Positions 17,774 to 26,718 of a stretch of 64,000 bases of DNA are shown here, piece after piece; the stretch's first letter is position 1, and each line of letters starts with the position of its first letter. This DNA comes from Planctomycetota bacterium (GTDB lineage: Bacteria > Planctomycetota > UBA1135 > GCA-002686595): NCBI GenBank assembly GCA_020638855.1, contig JACKHT010000002.1:310001-374000 (forward strand). Reading direction: 5' to 3'. A program made the position numbers and the translations under genes. The notes below the pieces were generated by a model that saw nothing but the letters and a program-made list of their open reading frames with translations, was not told the DNA's origin and searched no databases.

Positions 17774-18766
17774 ATGCCTGCATTGCCCTTCCGCACCCTC
17801 GCCCCTTGGCTGCGTGCCTCGTTTGGGCGCCCAATCCACCGCGTGGCGCTCGACGCCGGTTCGACCTGTCCGAACCGCGATGGCAGCAAGGGCTTCGGTG
17901 GCTGTGTGTACTGCGATGTGGAGGGTTCCGGAACCGGAGCACTGCGCGACGGGGTCGACTTGGGGCATCAGCTCGAAACCGGGTTGGCGCGCATCCAGCG
18001 CCGTCAACGCGCGGGGGACCCGCCCTTGGGCGCGATCGCCTACTTCCAGTCCTACACCAACACCTACGTCAGCACCCAGCGCTTGGTGCAAACCCTCGAC
18101 GTGGTGCGCCCCTTCCTATCGCGCGGAATCGTTGCCGTCAGTTTGGCCACACGGCCCGACTGTTTGCCCGAGGAAGCCCTCGACGCGCTCAGCGCGTTGG
18201 GCGAGCACGTGCCCATTTGGGTCGAGCTCGGCTTGGAGGTGGCCGATGACCAGCGGCTGATCGACATTGGGCGCATGCACACGGTGGCGGAGTTCTTCGA
18301 GGCCGTGGAGCGCGTCCATGCGCGCGGCTTCCTGAGCGTGGGGCACGCCATCTTGGGCTTGCCCGGCGATGGTCGCGAGGGAGCCCGTGCAACGGCCCAA
18401 GCCCTGGCGCAAGCGGGCTGCAGCGGAGTCAAGGTGCACCATTTGATGGTGTTGAAGCGCACCCAGTTGGCGGCTCGCTGGAAACGAGGCGAAGTGGAAG
18501 TGCTCGAGCCCGAGACCTACGTCGATTGGCTGGCCGACTTTGTCGAACGGTTGCACCCCGACCAGGTGCTGCACCGCATCACGGGTGACGCCCCCTTGGA
18601 GAACCGGCTGGCGCCCCATTGGCAGGTCCACAAGAGCGCCGTACGCGAGCTGCTATCCCAGGAGTTGCAAGCCAGGGGCACCCATCAAGGCAGTCGCGTT
18701 GCGCCCGGTGTTCTGCCCCCTCCGCCCTTGGTGCTGCCCAAGAACCTGCACCACCCCCAACCCTGA
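17774..18766 (+). CDS. TIGR01212/YhcC-family radical SAM protein
   Basis: The product has 330 residues. It begins like YhcC proteins, with a short lead then RVALDAGSTCPNRDGSKGFG and GGCVYCD, where the cysteines are spaced CX11CX2C for the 4Fe-4S cluster. Later blocks AYFQSYTNTYV, SLATRPDC, WVELGLEV and GHAILGLPGDG are family hallmarks of the TIM barrel. The substrate of YhcC is not established. Start ATG 17774 is preferred; ATG 17756 in the same frame is possible. The gene diverges from selB and sits 14 bases before an outer-membrane barrel gene, suggesting co-transcription. Confidence 0.9.
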   Translation: MPALPFRTLAPWLRASFGRPIHRVALDAGSTCPNRDGSKGFGGCVYCDVEGSGTGALRDGVDLGHQLETGLARIQRRQRAGDPPLGAIAYFQSYTNTYVSTQRLVQTLDVVRPFLSRGIVAVSLATRPDCLPEEALDALSALGEHVPIWVELGLEVADDQRLIDIGRMHTVAEFFEAVERVHARGFLSVGHAILGLPGDGREGARATAQALAQAGCSGVKVHHLMVLKRTQLAARWKRGEVEVLEPETYVDWLADFVERLHPDQVLHRITGDAPLENRLAPHWQVHKSAVRELLSQELQARGTHQGSRVAPGVLPPPPLVLPKNLHHPQP

Positions 18767-18780
18767 CCCCTCCCTAGGCG

Positions 18781-19851
18781 ATGCTCGTACCCAGCCTTCC
18801 GATTCTGCTGCTCAGCCTTCCCTTGCTCAGCCTGCCCGTGCACGGCTCGTCGCTGCTCCAGGGAGGCGATCTCCAGTCGTTCGACGGCGAGACCGACGGG
18901 CTGGTTGCGAGTCCCGTCTGGAATCCCAACTTGCGCCCCGATGCGCGCGGATTCTTGGGGACACCCTTCGGGCCGGTGCTGGACCTTGGGCACGTCCGCT
19001 TTTCGATCGATCACAAGCGCACCCAACTCGGCGACCTGCGCGACGGGACTTCAACGGTGAGCACCGAAGAGGCCCTGGCCGGCGACTACGAACGGGTTCC
19101 CACGGGTGGCTGGACGGGAGCGACCCACCTACGCTCCGAGTTTGGGTTGAGCGAAAATGCCACGATTCGGCTCGACATCCCCTTCGAAACCAGGCGGATC
19201 GCCTACCAATTCGACGACGGTTCGACCCAGCGCTTTACGGCCCAGGGCCTGGCCGACATTCGCTTCCAAGGGTCGGTCGAGCTGTCCTTCCGCGACCAAG
19301 AGCGAGCGGAGTTGACGCTCGGGATGCGAGTGCCCACGGGGAGCACGCGCGAGCGCGAGTCCGATGTGCCGGGCACCGTTCCCAACCCGCGACTGCCGTA
19401 CTTCCAGCAATTGGGTGGCGGGACCTATGCCTTGGAGCCCGCCTTGTACTGGACCCACTGGGGTAGCGAATGGTCGCTAGGCAGCGGCGTCCAAGCGAGC
19501 CTGCCGATGGGCACCAACGACCAGGGCTGGAGCCTTGGCGATGCCTATGGTTTTCAGGCCTGGGCTGCGCGCAGGATGGATGCCTTCCGGGCCGTGGTGG
19601 TGGGCATCGAGTACCAATCCCAAGGCAAGATCGATGGCGCCGACGGCGAGCTGGATCCCCTCTTCGACCCGAGCCAAGACGGCGACCACGTGGGTGGTCA
19701 GGTTCTCTCGGTCAATGCTGGGTTGCACATGGTCGTCGAGGCCGGCAACCATTTGGCGGTCGAAATTGGCGTCCCCGCCTGGCAAGACCTCAACGGCCCC
19801 CAAACGGGCGAGGACTTCCACTTCCGCGTCGGCTGGTGGCTTTCGTTCTAG
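18781..19851 (+). CDS. Predicted outer-membrane beta-barrel protein
   Basis: The 356-residue protein starts with a hydrophobic signal peptide (about residues 1-23). The rest shows alternating strands separated by short turns, such as SRSE-like pattern THLRSEFGLSENATIRLDIP, RFQGSVELSFRDQERAELTL and VNAGLHMVVEAGNHLAVEIG, and ends FHFRVGWWLSF, the C-terminal Phe signature of outer-membrane barrels. The pattern recalls transporter-like barrels of the phenol_MetA_deg/DUF3187 type, but I cannot name the substrate. It follows the radical SAM gene by 14 bases. It converges with the zinc-ribbon gene, 24 bases away. Confidence 0.75.
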   Translation: MLVPSLPILLLSLPLLSLPVHGSSLLQGGDLQSFDGETDGLVASPVWNPNLRPDARGFLGTPFGPVLDLGHVRFSIDHKRTQLGDLRDGTSTVSTEEALAGDYERVPTGGWTGATHLRSEFGLSENATIRLDIPFETRRIAYQFDDGSTQRFTAQGLADIRFQGSVELSFRDQERAELTLGMRVPTGSTRERESDVPGTVPNPRLPYFQQLGGGTYALEPALYWTHWGSEWSLGSGVQASLPMGTNDQGWSLGDAYGFQAWAARRMDAFRAVVVGIEYQSQGKIDGADGELDPLFDPSQDGDHVGGQVLSVNAGLHMVVEAGNHLAVEIGVPAWQDLNGPQTGEDFHFRVGWWLSF

Positions 19852-19875
19852 CCTCAACCGCAGAGGCAGTTGGGC

Positions 19876-20583
19876 TTAGTAGGCGAATAGGATGCGCTGG
19901 CAGTTGGGGCACTGCACCAGCTCATTGCTGCGCGCCAAGCGGATCGCCAGGTTGCGTGGGATTTCCACGTAGCAGCCCTGGCAGATTCGATCGTTGAGTT
20001 CGGCCAAAGCCTCCCCGTGGCGCGTATCGAGCAGCTTGGTGTACAGCTCGAGCACGCTGGGTTCGAGCTGCGAAGCCGCCTCCTCGACGCGCTTGGACTG
20101 CAGTGCCTTGAGTTCGGCTTCGGCCTCGGCTACCTCGGTGGCCACGTTCAATTGGAATTCGCCGAACACCGTGGTCTCTTCCTTCTCGCGCGCGACCAGT
20201 TCGGCGATGCCGGCTTCGGCCTGGTCGGCTTCTCCCACCAAGCGCAGTCCGTCGTCCTCGGCTTGGCTGATCGTCCGCTTGACCTGTCGGATTTCGTGCT
20301 GGTAGGAGGCCAGCATGGCCGCGTCGACCTTCTGGCTGTTGGACTCGTGTTCCAGCTTGCGCAACCGCTGGCGCAACCCGGTGGTCGTATCTTCGATCTC
20401 TTTGATGCGCGCCCGGAACTCCCGCAGGGCGTATTGCCGTTCGGCGATCGCTTCCTTGAGGCGGTTCAGAACCGCCGTGCGATCTTCGAGCTCTTTGGGC
20501 AGGCGGGTGAGCTGAGCTTGGACCCGATAGATGTGGCGATCGATTTCTTGGAGCCCACGGAGGGCATTCAGGGTTTCCTGCAT
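19876..20583 (-). CDS. Coiled-coil protein with C-terminal C4 zinc ribbon
   Basis: The 235-residue protein has a long antiparallel coiled coil (about residues 1-175) followed by a zinc ribbon with cysteine pairs ICQGCYVEIP and VQCPNCQRILF. This is the zf-RING_7/C4 family found in most bacterial phyla, related to Cj0706-like and Chlamydia CdsZ proteins. CdsZ is an accessory of type III secretion; in other phyla the function is open. Length and layout match the family. It is downstream of rpoD but separated by a strong hairpin, so it probably has its own promoter. Confidence 0.88.
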   Translation of the reverse strand: MQETLNALRGLQEIDRHIYRVQAQLTRLPKELEDRTAVLNRLKEAIAERQYALREFRARIKEIEDTTTGLRQRLRKLEHESNSQKVDAAMLASYQHEIRQVKRTISQAEDDGLRLVGEADQAEAGIAELVAREKEETTVFGEFQLNVATEVAEAEAELKALQSKRVEEAASQLEPSVLELYTKLLDTRHGEALAELNDRICQGCYVEIPRNLAIRLARSNELVQCPNCQRILFAY

Positions 20584-20683
20584 GGTGGCCTTAAGGCTTG
20601 GGAGGGCGGAGAGTGTACCCCCATGGCATGGTCGGAACTAGCCTAGAACGGCCCCCTCCGGCGCAGGGTGGCCTTACATGCAA

Positions 20684-20717
20684 CCCGGGGGGACCCGCTT
20701 TCGCGAATCCCCCCGGG
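20684..20717 (-). terminator. Hairpin after rpoD
   Basis: CCCGGGGGGA at 20684-20693 pairs perfectly with TCCCCCCGGG at 20708-20717, a 10-bp GC-rich stem downstream of the rpoD stop. No U-run follows on the minus strand. A termination or processing role for the dnaG-rpoD transcript is likely but inferred. Confidence 0.5.
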
Positions 20718-20776
20718 CCGTTGGCCCACGGGCCCTGGGGAGGCCGAGCCCTAGGACCCGCCCCCGACCCAGCAAC

Positions 20777-22498
20777 CTAGAGGTCGCGGGGGTCGCCTTC
20801 TTCGTCGGAAACGTGCACGCCGTCGAGGAAGCTCGCCAGCTGGCGCGCGCGGACCGGGTGACGCAGCTTGCGCACGGCCTTGGCCTCGATCTGGCGAACC
20901 CGCTCGCGGGTCACCCGGAAGATGCGGCCGACTTCTTCGAGGGTGTAGGTGTACCCATCGCCGATGCCGTAGCGCAGCTTGATGATCTCGCGTTCACGGA
21001 AGGTGAGCGTGGAGAGCACATCGTCGATGCGTTCCTTGAGCATCTCCTGGCCAGCGGCCTGGAGCGGGCTCTCGGCGGACTCGTCTTCGATGAAGTCTCC
21101 GAAGTAGCTGTCGTCGGACTCGCCGATCGGACGATCGAGCGAGATCGGGTGTTTGCTGATCTTCATGACTCGCTTGGCTTCTTCGACCGTGATCTCGGTC
21201 GCCTCGGCCACCTCTTCCACGGACGGCTCGCGGCCCTTGGCCTGCACCAGTCGCTTGGTCACGTTGCGCAGCTTGCTCATGGTTTCGATCATGTGCACCG
21301 GGATGCGGATCGTCCGCGCCTGGTCGGCAATCGAGCGCGTGATGGCTTGCCGAATCCACCAAGTGGCGTAGGTCGAGAACTTGTACCCGCGCCGGTACTC
21401 GTACTTCTCCACCGCCTTCATCAGGCCGGTGTTGCCTTCCTGGATCAAGTCTAGGAAGGACAAGCCCCGGTTGCGGTACTTCTTGGCGATCGAAACCACT
21501 AGGCGCAAGTTGCCGCTCGACAGCTGGCGCTTGGCTTCTTCGTACTCTTCGAAGTGCAGATGGATTTCCGTGATGCGCTTCTTGAGGCGATCGGCGGGCT
21601 CCATGGACTTGAGCTCGAGTTCCTTGAGGCGCTCGTGCAATTCCCCCAGAACCCGGGCGTCGGGCTGCGACGAACGCTCCTGGTTTTCGATCTTGCGCTC
21701 GACAGCACGCATTTCGCGCAAGTGGTCCTCCATGAGTTCCACCATTTGGCGGAACTTCTTGATTTGGAGGTGGCACTCCTCGAGCAGGATCACCAGCTTG
21801 CGTCGCAGGTTTTGCACCTGGGTCAACGCGGCCGACCGGTCTGCGGGGCTCAGCTCATCGCTCAGCACCGGCCGGTAGGCGTCACGCAAGCGCGCCATCA
21901 AGCGCTGGATGGTTTCGATGTTGACCGGCAAGCGCTTGGCCAGGAACGGCTTGCCCAAAGTCTCGACGATCTTGGGATCGTCGTCCGGCTTGGGGTTGGG
22001 GTTGACCTTCAACGTCCGATCGAAAGCCAACTCCCCATCGCGCACCAACAAGAGGGTCTTGAGCGCGTGGTCCATGGCCAAGGCCGAGCCCATGCACTTC
22101 TTGCGGAAGCGCTTGCGGGTGATTTCGATCGACTTGGCGAGGAAAATCTCCTGGGGACGGGTGAGCAGCGGGATCTCCCCCATCTGCGTCAAGTACATCC
22201 GCACCGGGTCGTCGATCCGTTCGGTACCCGGCGACATCAGGGCGCTGCGGTTGGCGGTCGTGGCGCTCGAGGCCAGCCCGTTGGACTGGGCCTTGAGACG
22301 CAAGTCCGCCAGATCACCGTCGAAGTCTTCGGTGACCTCCACCCCTGCATCCTCCAATGCGATGAACACCTGGTCCATCTGGTCGGGGGGTAGGAATTGG
22401 TCATCCATCAGCTTGGACATGTCCTGATACGTCAGGAAGCCCTTGCGACGGTTCTCTTCGACGAGCAGTTTGACCGTCGTGTCGATCTTGTTGGTCAT
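20777..22498 (-). CDS. rpoD: Primary RNA polymerase sigma factor RpoD (sigma-70)
   Basis: The 573-residue housekeeping sigma factor carries region 1.1 (KLLVEENRRKGFLTYQDMSK), region 1.2 (DDPVRMYLTQMGEIPLLTRP), a long non-conserved insert, regions 2.1-2.4 (NLRLVVSIAKKYRNRGLSFL, YKFSTYATWWIRQAITRSIA) and region 4.2 with the HTH ending VTRERVRQIEAKAVRKLRHP. These direct recognition of the -10 and -35 boxes. The gene follows dnaG by 43 bases, the dnaG-rpoD order known from many bacteria, so primase and sigma are probably co-transcribed from the promoter near 24725. Nothing in the conserved regions is unusual. Confidence 0.97.
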   Translation of the reverse strand: MTNKIDTTVKLLVEENRRKGFLTYQDMSKLMDDQFLPPDQMDQVFIALEDAGVEVTEDFDGDLADLRLKAQSNGLASSATTANRSALMSPGTERIDDPVRMYLTQMGEIPLLTRPQEIFLAKSIEITRKRFRKKCMGSALAMDHALKTLLLVRDGELAFDRTLKVNPNPKPDDDPKIVETLGKPFLAKRLPVNIETIQRLMARLRDAYRPVLSDELSPADRSAALTQVQNLRRKLVILLEECHLQIKKFRQMVELMEDHLREMRAVERKIENQERSSQPDARVLGELHERLKELELKSMEPADRLKKRITEIHLHFEEYEEAKRQLSSGNLRLVVSIAKKYRNRGLSFLDLIQEGNTGLMKAVEKYEYRRGYKFSTYATWWIRQAITRSIADQARTIRIPVHMIETMSKLRNVTKRLVQAKGREPSVEEVAEATEITVEEAKRVMKISKHPISLDRPIGESDDSYFGDFIEDESAESPLQAAGQEMLKERIDDVLSTLTFREREIIKLRYGIGDGYTYTLEEVGRIFRVTRERVRQIEAKAVRKLRHPVRARQLASFLDGVHVSDEEGDPRDL

Positions 22499-22541
22499 GG
22501 GGAGGTAGGGATGGGTTGGGGGGTGTTCTGGGGGGGGACGA

Positions 22542-24413
22542 TCAGACGCTCGTGGTCGCGTTGATCTGTTGGTTGAGCTGGTGGATGCGTTGCAGGCATT
22601 GCAGGCTTTCGGCCATGGCGGCCGGGTCGAAGTCGGCTTGGGCTTCGAGGGCCTTGGCGCGGGCTTCCAACTGCTTTTTCTCTAGGTGGATGGCGTGGTG
22701 ATCCAGGAATCTTAGCTCGGATTCGAGCACCAGGCCGATGTCTTCTGCTTGCCTGGCGTATTCCGCCATGCTGGCCAAGTGCTCGCGTACGGGGTTTTCT
22801 CCCAGGGCATTCAGGATGTGGTCGAAGGTGATCTCAAGCGGGGCCTCTGGATCATCCGTGTCCCAGAGCTGAACCATGGCTTCCAGCACGGCTCGGGCGG
22901 CGGGGATCTCGCAGGTGGTGATGAGAGGCCGCACTCGGGGAATCAGGCTGGTGTCGCAAAGGGCCGCTCCGATCACACCCCTGTAGGCCCTCTTCACGCG
23001 CGGGTCGACAGCAGTAGGGCGATTTTCTGCGGGAGAAGGACTCTCTTGGGGCACGTTGGGACCCGCCTCGGCGGTCGTTTCGGCCACCCGAGTTCGGCGG
23101 CGATCGGGAAGCTGGTCCCGTTGCCGGCGCAGGCTCTCGACAGGCAGCCCCGTCGAGGCTGCGAGCTGCTGGAGGCAAGCTTCCTGGTGCACCGGCTTGG
23201 GCAGCACCGCCAGGAGCTCTAGGATGCGATCCACGCCCAACGACAGGGCCCGCCCCGTGAGACCGTCCAGGCTCGCGCCGACAAAGTCCATCCACGAGTC
23301 GGCCTGCTCGATCAGGGCCATGAGGGGCCCCGCGTCCCCCCCCGCGACCAAATCGGCGGGATCTTGGCCAGGCGGCGGCACCGCCACGTCCAGATCGATT
23401 TCCAGGGGCAGCAGGCCTTCCAACGCCTTCCAAGCCGCTTTGCGCCCCGCGTCGTCCCCATCGAAGATCAGGGTGATGCGGCGGGTCCCCGTACGGCGGG
23501 CCAAGCGCGCATGGTGCTCGGTGGTCGCGGTCCCCAGCACCGCGCAGGCCTGGCGGAAGCCCGCTTGGTGCGCGCAGATGACGTCGGTGTAGCCCTCCAT
23601 CAGGACCAAATGACCGCTGCGCCGAATCTCGTCGGAAGCGCGGTCGTAGCCGTAGATCAAACGGCCCTTGTGGAACCACGGAGTTTCGGGCGTGTTGATG
23701 TACTTCGGCCCCTCGGGCTCGGAGCCGGGCGCGTCGATGCGGCGGGCTCCGAAGCCCACCGTGCGCCCCCGATCATCGCGGATCGGAATCATCAACCGAC
23801 CGCGGAAGAAGTCGTACACCCGGCCCGAATCGTGCTTTCGCACCAACCCGGCGGCGAGGTACAGGTCCAAGCCAACGCCCGGGGCTCGCACCGCTCCCCG
23901 GTCGATCCGCTCGGCCAAGGTTTGCCCGCTGGCGGGAGCATAGCCGATGCCAAAGGCTTCGATGGCTCCGGCGCTGATGCCGCGCTGGGCCAAGTACTCG
24001 CGGGCCAGGCGCCCTTCGGGCCCGGCGAGAGCCGAACGGTACACATCCTCCGCGTCCTTCAGGATCAGGAAGGCAGGATCGTCCTTTTTCTGGCCCCCCT
24101 GGCGACGGGGCAGCTCCACCCCCGCGCGCGCCGCGAGCCACTCCAAACTGTCCCAGAACGACGTGTTGTGGCGACGCTGGACGAATTGGATCAGATCCCC
24201 GCCTTCGCCGCAGGCACCAAAGCAATACCAAAGCCCCAGGTCGGGCTGCATCGCAAACGAAGGGGTGTTTTCGTCGTGGAACGGGCAATTGCACCAGATG
24301 CGATTGCTACGCACGACAAAGTCGCTGTCCACGCATTCGCGCACGACTTCCTCCAAGGAAACCCGGGCTTTGATCGCTTCGATCGCGCGGGCTAGGTCTT
24401 GGTTGGATTGCAC
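22542..24413 (-). CDS. dnaG: DNA primase DnaG
   Basis: Primase makes RNA primers at the replication fork. The N-terminal zinc domain (CPFHDENTPSF, then YCFGACGEGGD), the catalytic core with the TOPRIM motifs LVLMEGYTD and IFDGDDAGRKAAW, and a C-terminal helical DnaB-binding part are all present. The second cysteine pair is spaced CX3C because of an extra Ala, where most primases have CX2C. Start GTG 24413 gives the usual distance to the conserved SLEEVV; GTG 24449 is in frame and possible. No Shine-Dalgarno is visible for either. It lies upstream of rpoD in the same direction. Confidence 0.95.
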   Translation of the reverse strand: MQSNQDLARAIEAIKARVSLEEVVRECVDSDFVVRSNRIWCNCPFHDENTPSFAMQPDLGLWYCFGACGEGGDLIQFVQRRHNTSFWDSLEWLAARAGVELPRRQGGQKKDDPAFLILKDAEDVYRSALAGPEGRLAREYLAQRGISAGAIEAFGIGYAPASGQTLAERIDRGAVRAPGVGLDLYLAAGLVRKHDSGRVYDFFRGRLMIPIRDDRGRTVGFGARRIDAPGSEPEGPKYINTPETPWFHKGRLIYGYDRASDEIRRSGHLVLMEGYTDVICAHQAGFRQACAVLGTATTEHHARLARRTGTRRITLIFDGDDAGRKAAWKALEGLLPLEIDLDVAVPPPGQDPADLVAGGDAGPLMALIEQADSWMDFVGASLDGLTGRALSLGVDRILELLAVLPKPVHQEACLQQLAASTGLPVESLRRQRDQLPDRRRTRVAETTAEAGPNVPQESPSPAENRPTAVDPRVKRAYRGVIGAALCDTSLIPRVRPLITTCEIPAARAVLEAMVQLWDTDDPEAPLEITFDHILNALGENPVREHLASMAEYARQAEDIGLVLESELRFLDHHAIHLEKKQLEARAKALEAQADFDPAAMAESLQCLQRIHQLNQQINATTSV

Positions 24414-24719
24414 GGGAGGAAGGACGAGGGGGAGACGCAGCGAACGCACACCAGTGGGAACGTGCGCGAACGGTCGGATACGCTGGGCGCAGGAACGATC
24501 CGAAAGCCGACGAGACGCCTAAGAATTGGAGATGCCTAGGAAATCAAGCAACCGGGTCGTTGCGGTGGGAACCGTCGAATCGGTGGCACGCAGGTTTCGG
24601 ACTCAAGCCAGCGCGGATGGCGAGGGAACCAGGAGTGCAGCACGCAGGGGCTTGGATTGCGTCCGAACCGACAGCTGCGGTTCCGGACGGGGAATGCGTC
24701 TCACTTCCTTGACACTATC

Positions 24720-24728
24720 ATTATACCA
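24720..24728 (-). promoter_or_regulatory. Extended -10 promoter for dnaG-rpoD
   Basis: Read leftward the sequence is TGGTATAAT, a perfect extended -10 (TGn plus TATAAT). No good -35 hexamer stands 16-18 bases upstream, which fits extended -10 promoters. Transcription would begin near 24712, about 300 bases before the dnaG start. It is the one AT-rich patch in the 24414-24843 gap; I see nothing else there besides GC-rich leader sequence. Confidence 0.6.
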
Positions 24729-24843
24729 CCACCTGCGCGGGTGCGAGGGTTGGCCACCCCAAAATCCGAAGCCGATGGGGCCCGTGGGGCAGGCTTTCTC
24801 GATCCATTACAAGGGCCCGGAATTGGGACCCCGTGAGGGAGCC

Positions 24844-25734
24844 TCAGGGGCTGGTTTCGGGCCCATCTTGGGGCCAATGGGGTCCGAGCACCCAATCACG
24901 CAGGGTGTTCGCATCCAGGGTCTCGGCGCGCACATCGGCGGCCATCCCCGCTTGGGCTAGGGCGGCCCTGAGGGCCTCCCGGTCGGCACCGAGGTCCCCC
25001 ATGACCCGCACCAGGGTTTGGCGACGGCGGGTGAACAAGGTTCGGATGCGGCCCAGGGCCAGCCCCCGTTCGGCGGCCGGAGGGAACGTCGTTCGGCGCT
25101 GGAGTCGAACGACCGAGGACTCCACTTTGGGTCGCGGCCAGAAGGACGCGCCCCCCACATCGCGCAGGATGCCTCCCTGGTACACCCAGGACAGCCCGGC
25201 GGTCAACGGACCGTAGTCGGTCGTACCCGACTGGGCCACCAACCGATGGGCCATTTCCTTCTGGACCAGCACGGTGATCGAAGTGGGCGGCGTTTCCAGT
25301 CCCCCCACCAAGGCCAACAGCGGGCCCGAAATGGCGTAGGGAAGGTTGGCCACCAGGTGCCAAGGGCCCCCCTCGCTCCAGGCTTCGACCTCCGGGTGCA
25401 AGCGGTGCTTGCCAGCCAGGGCATCGCCCCGAACCAAGCGAACGTTGGCATAGGGTTCGAGAAAGGACTCGGCCACATCCGCCAAGCGGGGGTCGATCTC
25501 GACCGTGAGCAGCGCCACCCCCGCATGGGCCAAGTGCACCGTCAAAAAGCCGCAGCCCGTTCCAATCTCCAACACCCGGTCTCCCGCCACCACCCCCGCG
25601 TCCGCCACGATCGCCCGGGCGGTGTTTTCGTCGAGCAGGAAATTCTGCCCAAAGCGCCGCGAGGGGCGGAACCCCTGGGCCTGGAGCGCCTCTTTGAATT
25701 GCTTCCAGGGCGGCCGGGAAGGTGCTTCGCTCAT
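24844..25734 (-). CDS. rsmA: 16S rRNA (adenine(1518)-N(6)/adenine(1519)-N(6))-dimethyltransferase RsmA (KsgA)
   Basis: The enzyme dimethylates two adenines in helix 45 of 16S rRNA late in 30S assembly. It shows the opening RRFGQNFLLDENTARAIV, the SAM motif VLEIGTGCGFLTVHLA and the catalytic block NLPYAISGPLLAL, followed by VQKEMAHRLVA and FWPRPKVESSVV. The 296-residue length is normal. Two motifs differ from the textbook: GTGCG replaces GPGxG, and NLPYA replaces NLPYN. ATG 25734 overlaps the stop of the upstream FGE-fold lipoprotein as ATGA, supporting this start over the in-frame residue at 25761. Confidence 0.92.
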   Translation of the reverse strand: MSEAPSRPPWKQFKEALQAQGFRPSRRFGQNFLLDENTARAIVADAGVVAGDRVLEIGTGCGFLTVHLAHAGVALLTVEIDPRLADVAESFLEPYANVRLVRGDALAGKHRLHPEVEAWSEGGPWHLVANLPYAISGPLLALVGGLETPPTSITVLVQKEMAHRLVAQSGTTDYGPLTAGLSWVYQGGILRDVGGASFWPRPKVESSVVRLQRRTTFPPAAERGLALGRIRTLFTRRRQTLVRVMGDLGADREALRAALAQAGMAADVRAETLDANTLRDWVLGPHWPQDGPETSP

Positions 25735-26696
25735 GCTTCCTGGGCCCCCTGCAAGAGCCAACGAAAGAGCCGCGCATCGGGATAGCGCTTGATCAAATCC
25801 AGGAGCAGTTCCCCCGACCGCGCACCCCAGCCACGGCCCACGGCCCTTAGGCGAACCTCGTAGGAGCGATCGCTGTACTCATCCGCGTTGGCTTCGAGCC
25901 AGGCCTTGGCATCCACCACACAGCGCAGCCCCACATCGCTGGATCGATAGGTACTGCCCAACTCCACGGCGTGCACCTCCACCCGGTCCTGCAAGAAGCG
26001 GTACAGGGGTTGGCTATGACCCAGGTACGAGCCCCCCATGGCCCAAGCGCGGGTTCCTTGGTAACCCAAGGTGTCGGTTCCCATGGGCAGCCAGCCAGGA
26101 GCTCGCCAGTCCGCGAGCAAGGCCCACTCCGCCACGTTGCCCTCGAGGTCAAAGATCGGGTCGCCCGGCGTGCGCCCATTGAAGAACGTCCCCACGGGAG
26201 TCGCCCGGTACAGGCCCAGCTCCAGGGTGTTGGCCGCGGACTGGGTCGGGGTGATCCCGTAGGGGTACGTCATCGCGCGGGGCCCCGCCGCGATCCACAA
26301 CCACTCCGAAACCGTGGGCAAGCGCATGCTGCGCCAGGCGGCAAAGGCCTCGGCTGCGGCCAGGTCCATCCCCACCGCGGGGTGCTCGGGGGGGCCGCTG
26401 GGAACCAAAGTCCCCCCGTCCAGGTCCCCGCTCCCGGTCGCGGCAACGTACCCGTCCCATTCCTCCCAGGTGATTTCGAAGCGGTCCACCAGCAAGGGAA
26501 TCCGCGACGCAATCGTGGCACTCCCCACGGTGATTTGCCCACCAGGCACAAACGCGAGCCGCTCGATGGGCAGTTGCTCCAGCGTTTCGGGCGCGCAACC
26601 CCAAAGGGCCCCGACGAGGGTTGCCCCCAGCCACCAGAAACCGCTGCGAGCGCCCCGGTGGCACGTGTTGGGGTGCTTTCGGGACGCTCGCTTCAT
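25731..26696 (-). CDS. FGE/SUMF1-fold lipoprotein
   Basis: This 321-residue protein has a signal peptide ending in a lipobox-like LWGC, so it is probably lipid-anchored. The mature region carries the formylglycine-generating-enzyme fold: FEITWEEWDGYV, HPAVGMDLAAAEAFAAW, RLPTVSEW, FDLEGNVAEWAL, MGGSY and VGLRCV. In this superfamily many members are not oxidases but binding proteins. I do not see the paired active-site cysteines of true sulfatase activators, so enzyme activity is doubtful. A C-terminal helical tail of about 60 residues follows. GTG 26705 is an alternative start. The gene overlaps rsmA by 4 bases. Confidence 0.85.
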   Translation of the reverse strand: MKRASRKHPNTCHRGARSGFWWLGATLVGALWGCAPETLEQLPIERLAFVPGGQITVGSATIASRIPLLVDRFEITWEEWDGYVAATGSGDLDGGTLVPSGPPEHPAVGMDLAAAEAFAAWRSMRLPTVSEWLWIAAGPRAMTYPYGITPTQSAANTLELGLYRATPVGTFFNGRTPGDPIFDLEGNVAEWALLADWRAPGWLPMGTDTLGYQGTRAWAMGGSYLGHSQPLYRFLQDRVEVHAVELGSTYRSSDVGLRCVVDAKAWLEANADEYSDRSYEVRLRAVGRGWGARSGELLLDLIKRYPDARLFRWLLQGAQEA

Positions 26697-26697
26697 A

Positions 26698-26713
26698 TTC
26701 CGCACTTGCGGAA
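26698..26713 (-). terminator. Short hairpin between the Pal-type gene and the FGE-fold gene
   Basis: TTCCGC and GCGGAA flank AAGT directly after the Pal-type stop codon and before ATG 26696. It is too short and lacks a U-run to be a sure terminator; it may act as an attenuator or block the downstream start. Confidence 0.3.
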
Positions 26714-26718
26714 GGATC

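Noticed and set aside
15691..19851. Possible selenoprotein near selB
   Set aside because: The radical SAM protein has its expected cysteines and no in-frame TGA, and the barrel gene is complete, so neither is a candidate.
24705..24726. TTGACA followed by TATACC on the plus strand as a promoter
   Set aside because: The spacing between the hexamers is far below 16-18 bases. The minus-strand extended -10 explains the AT-rich patch better.
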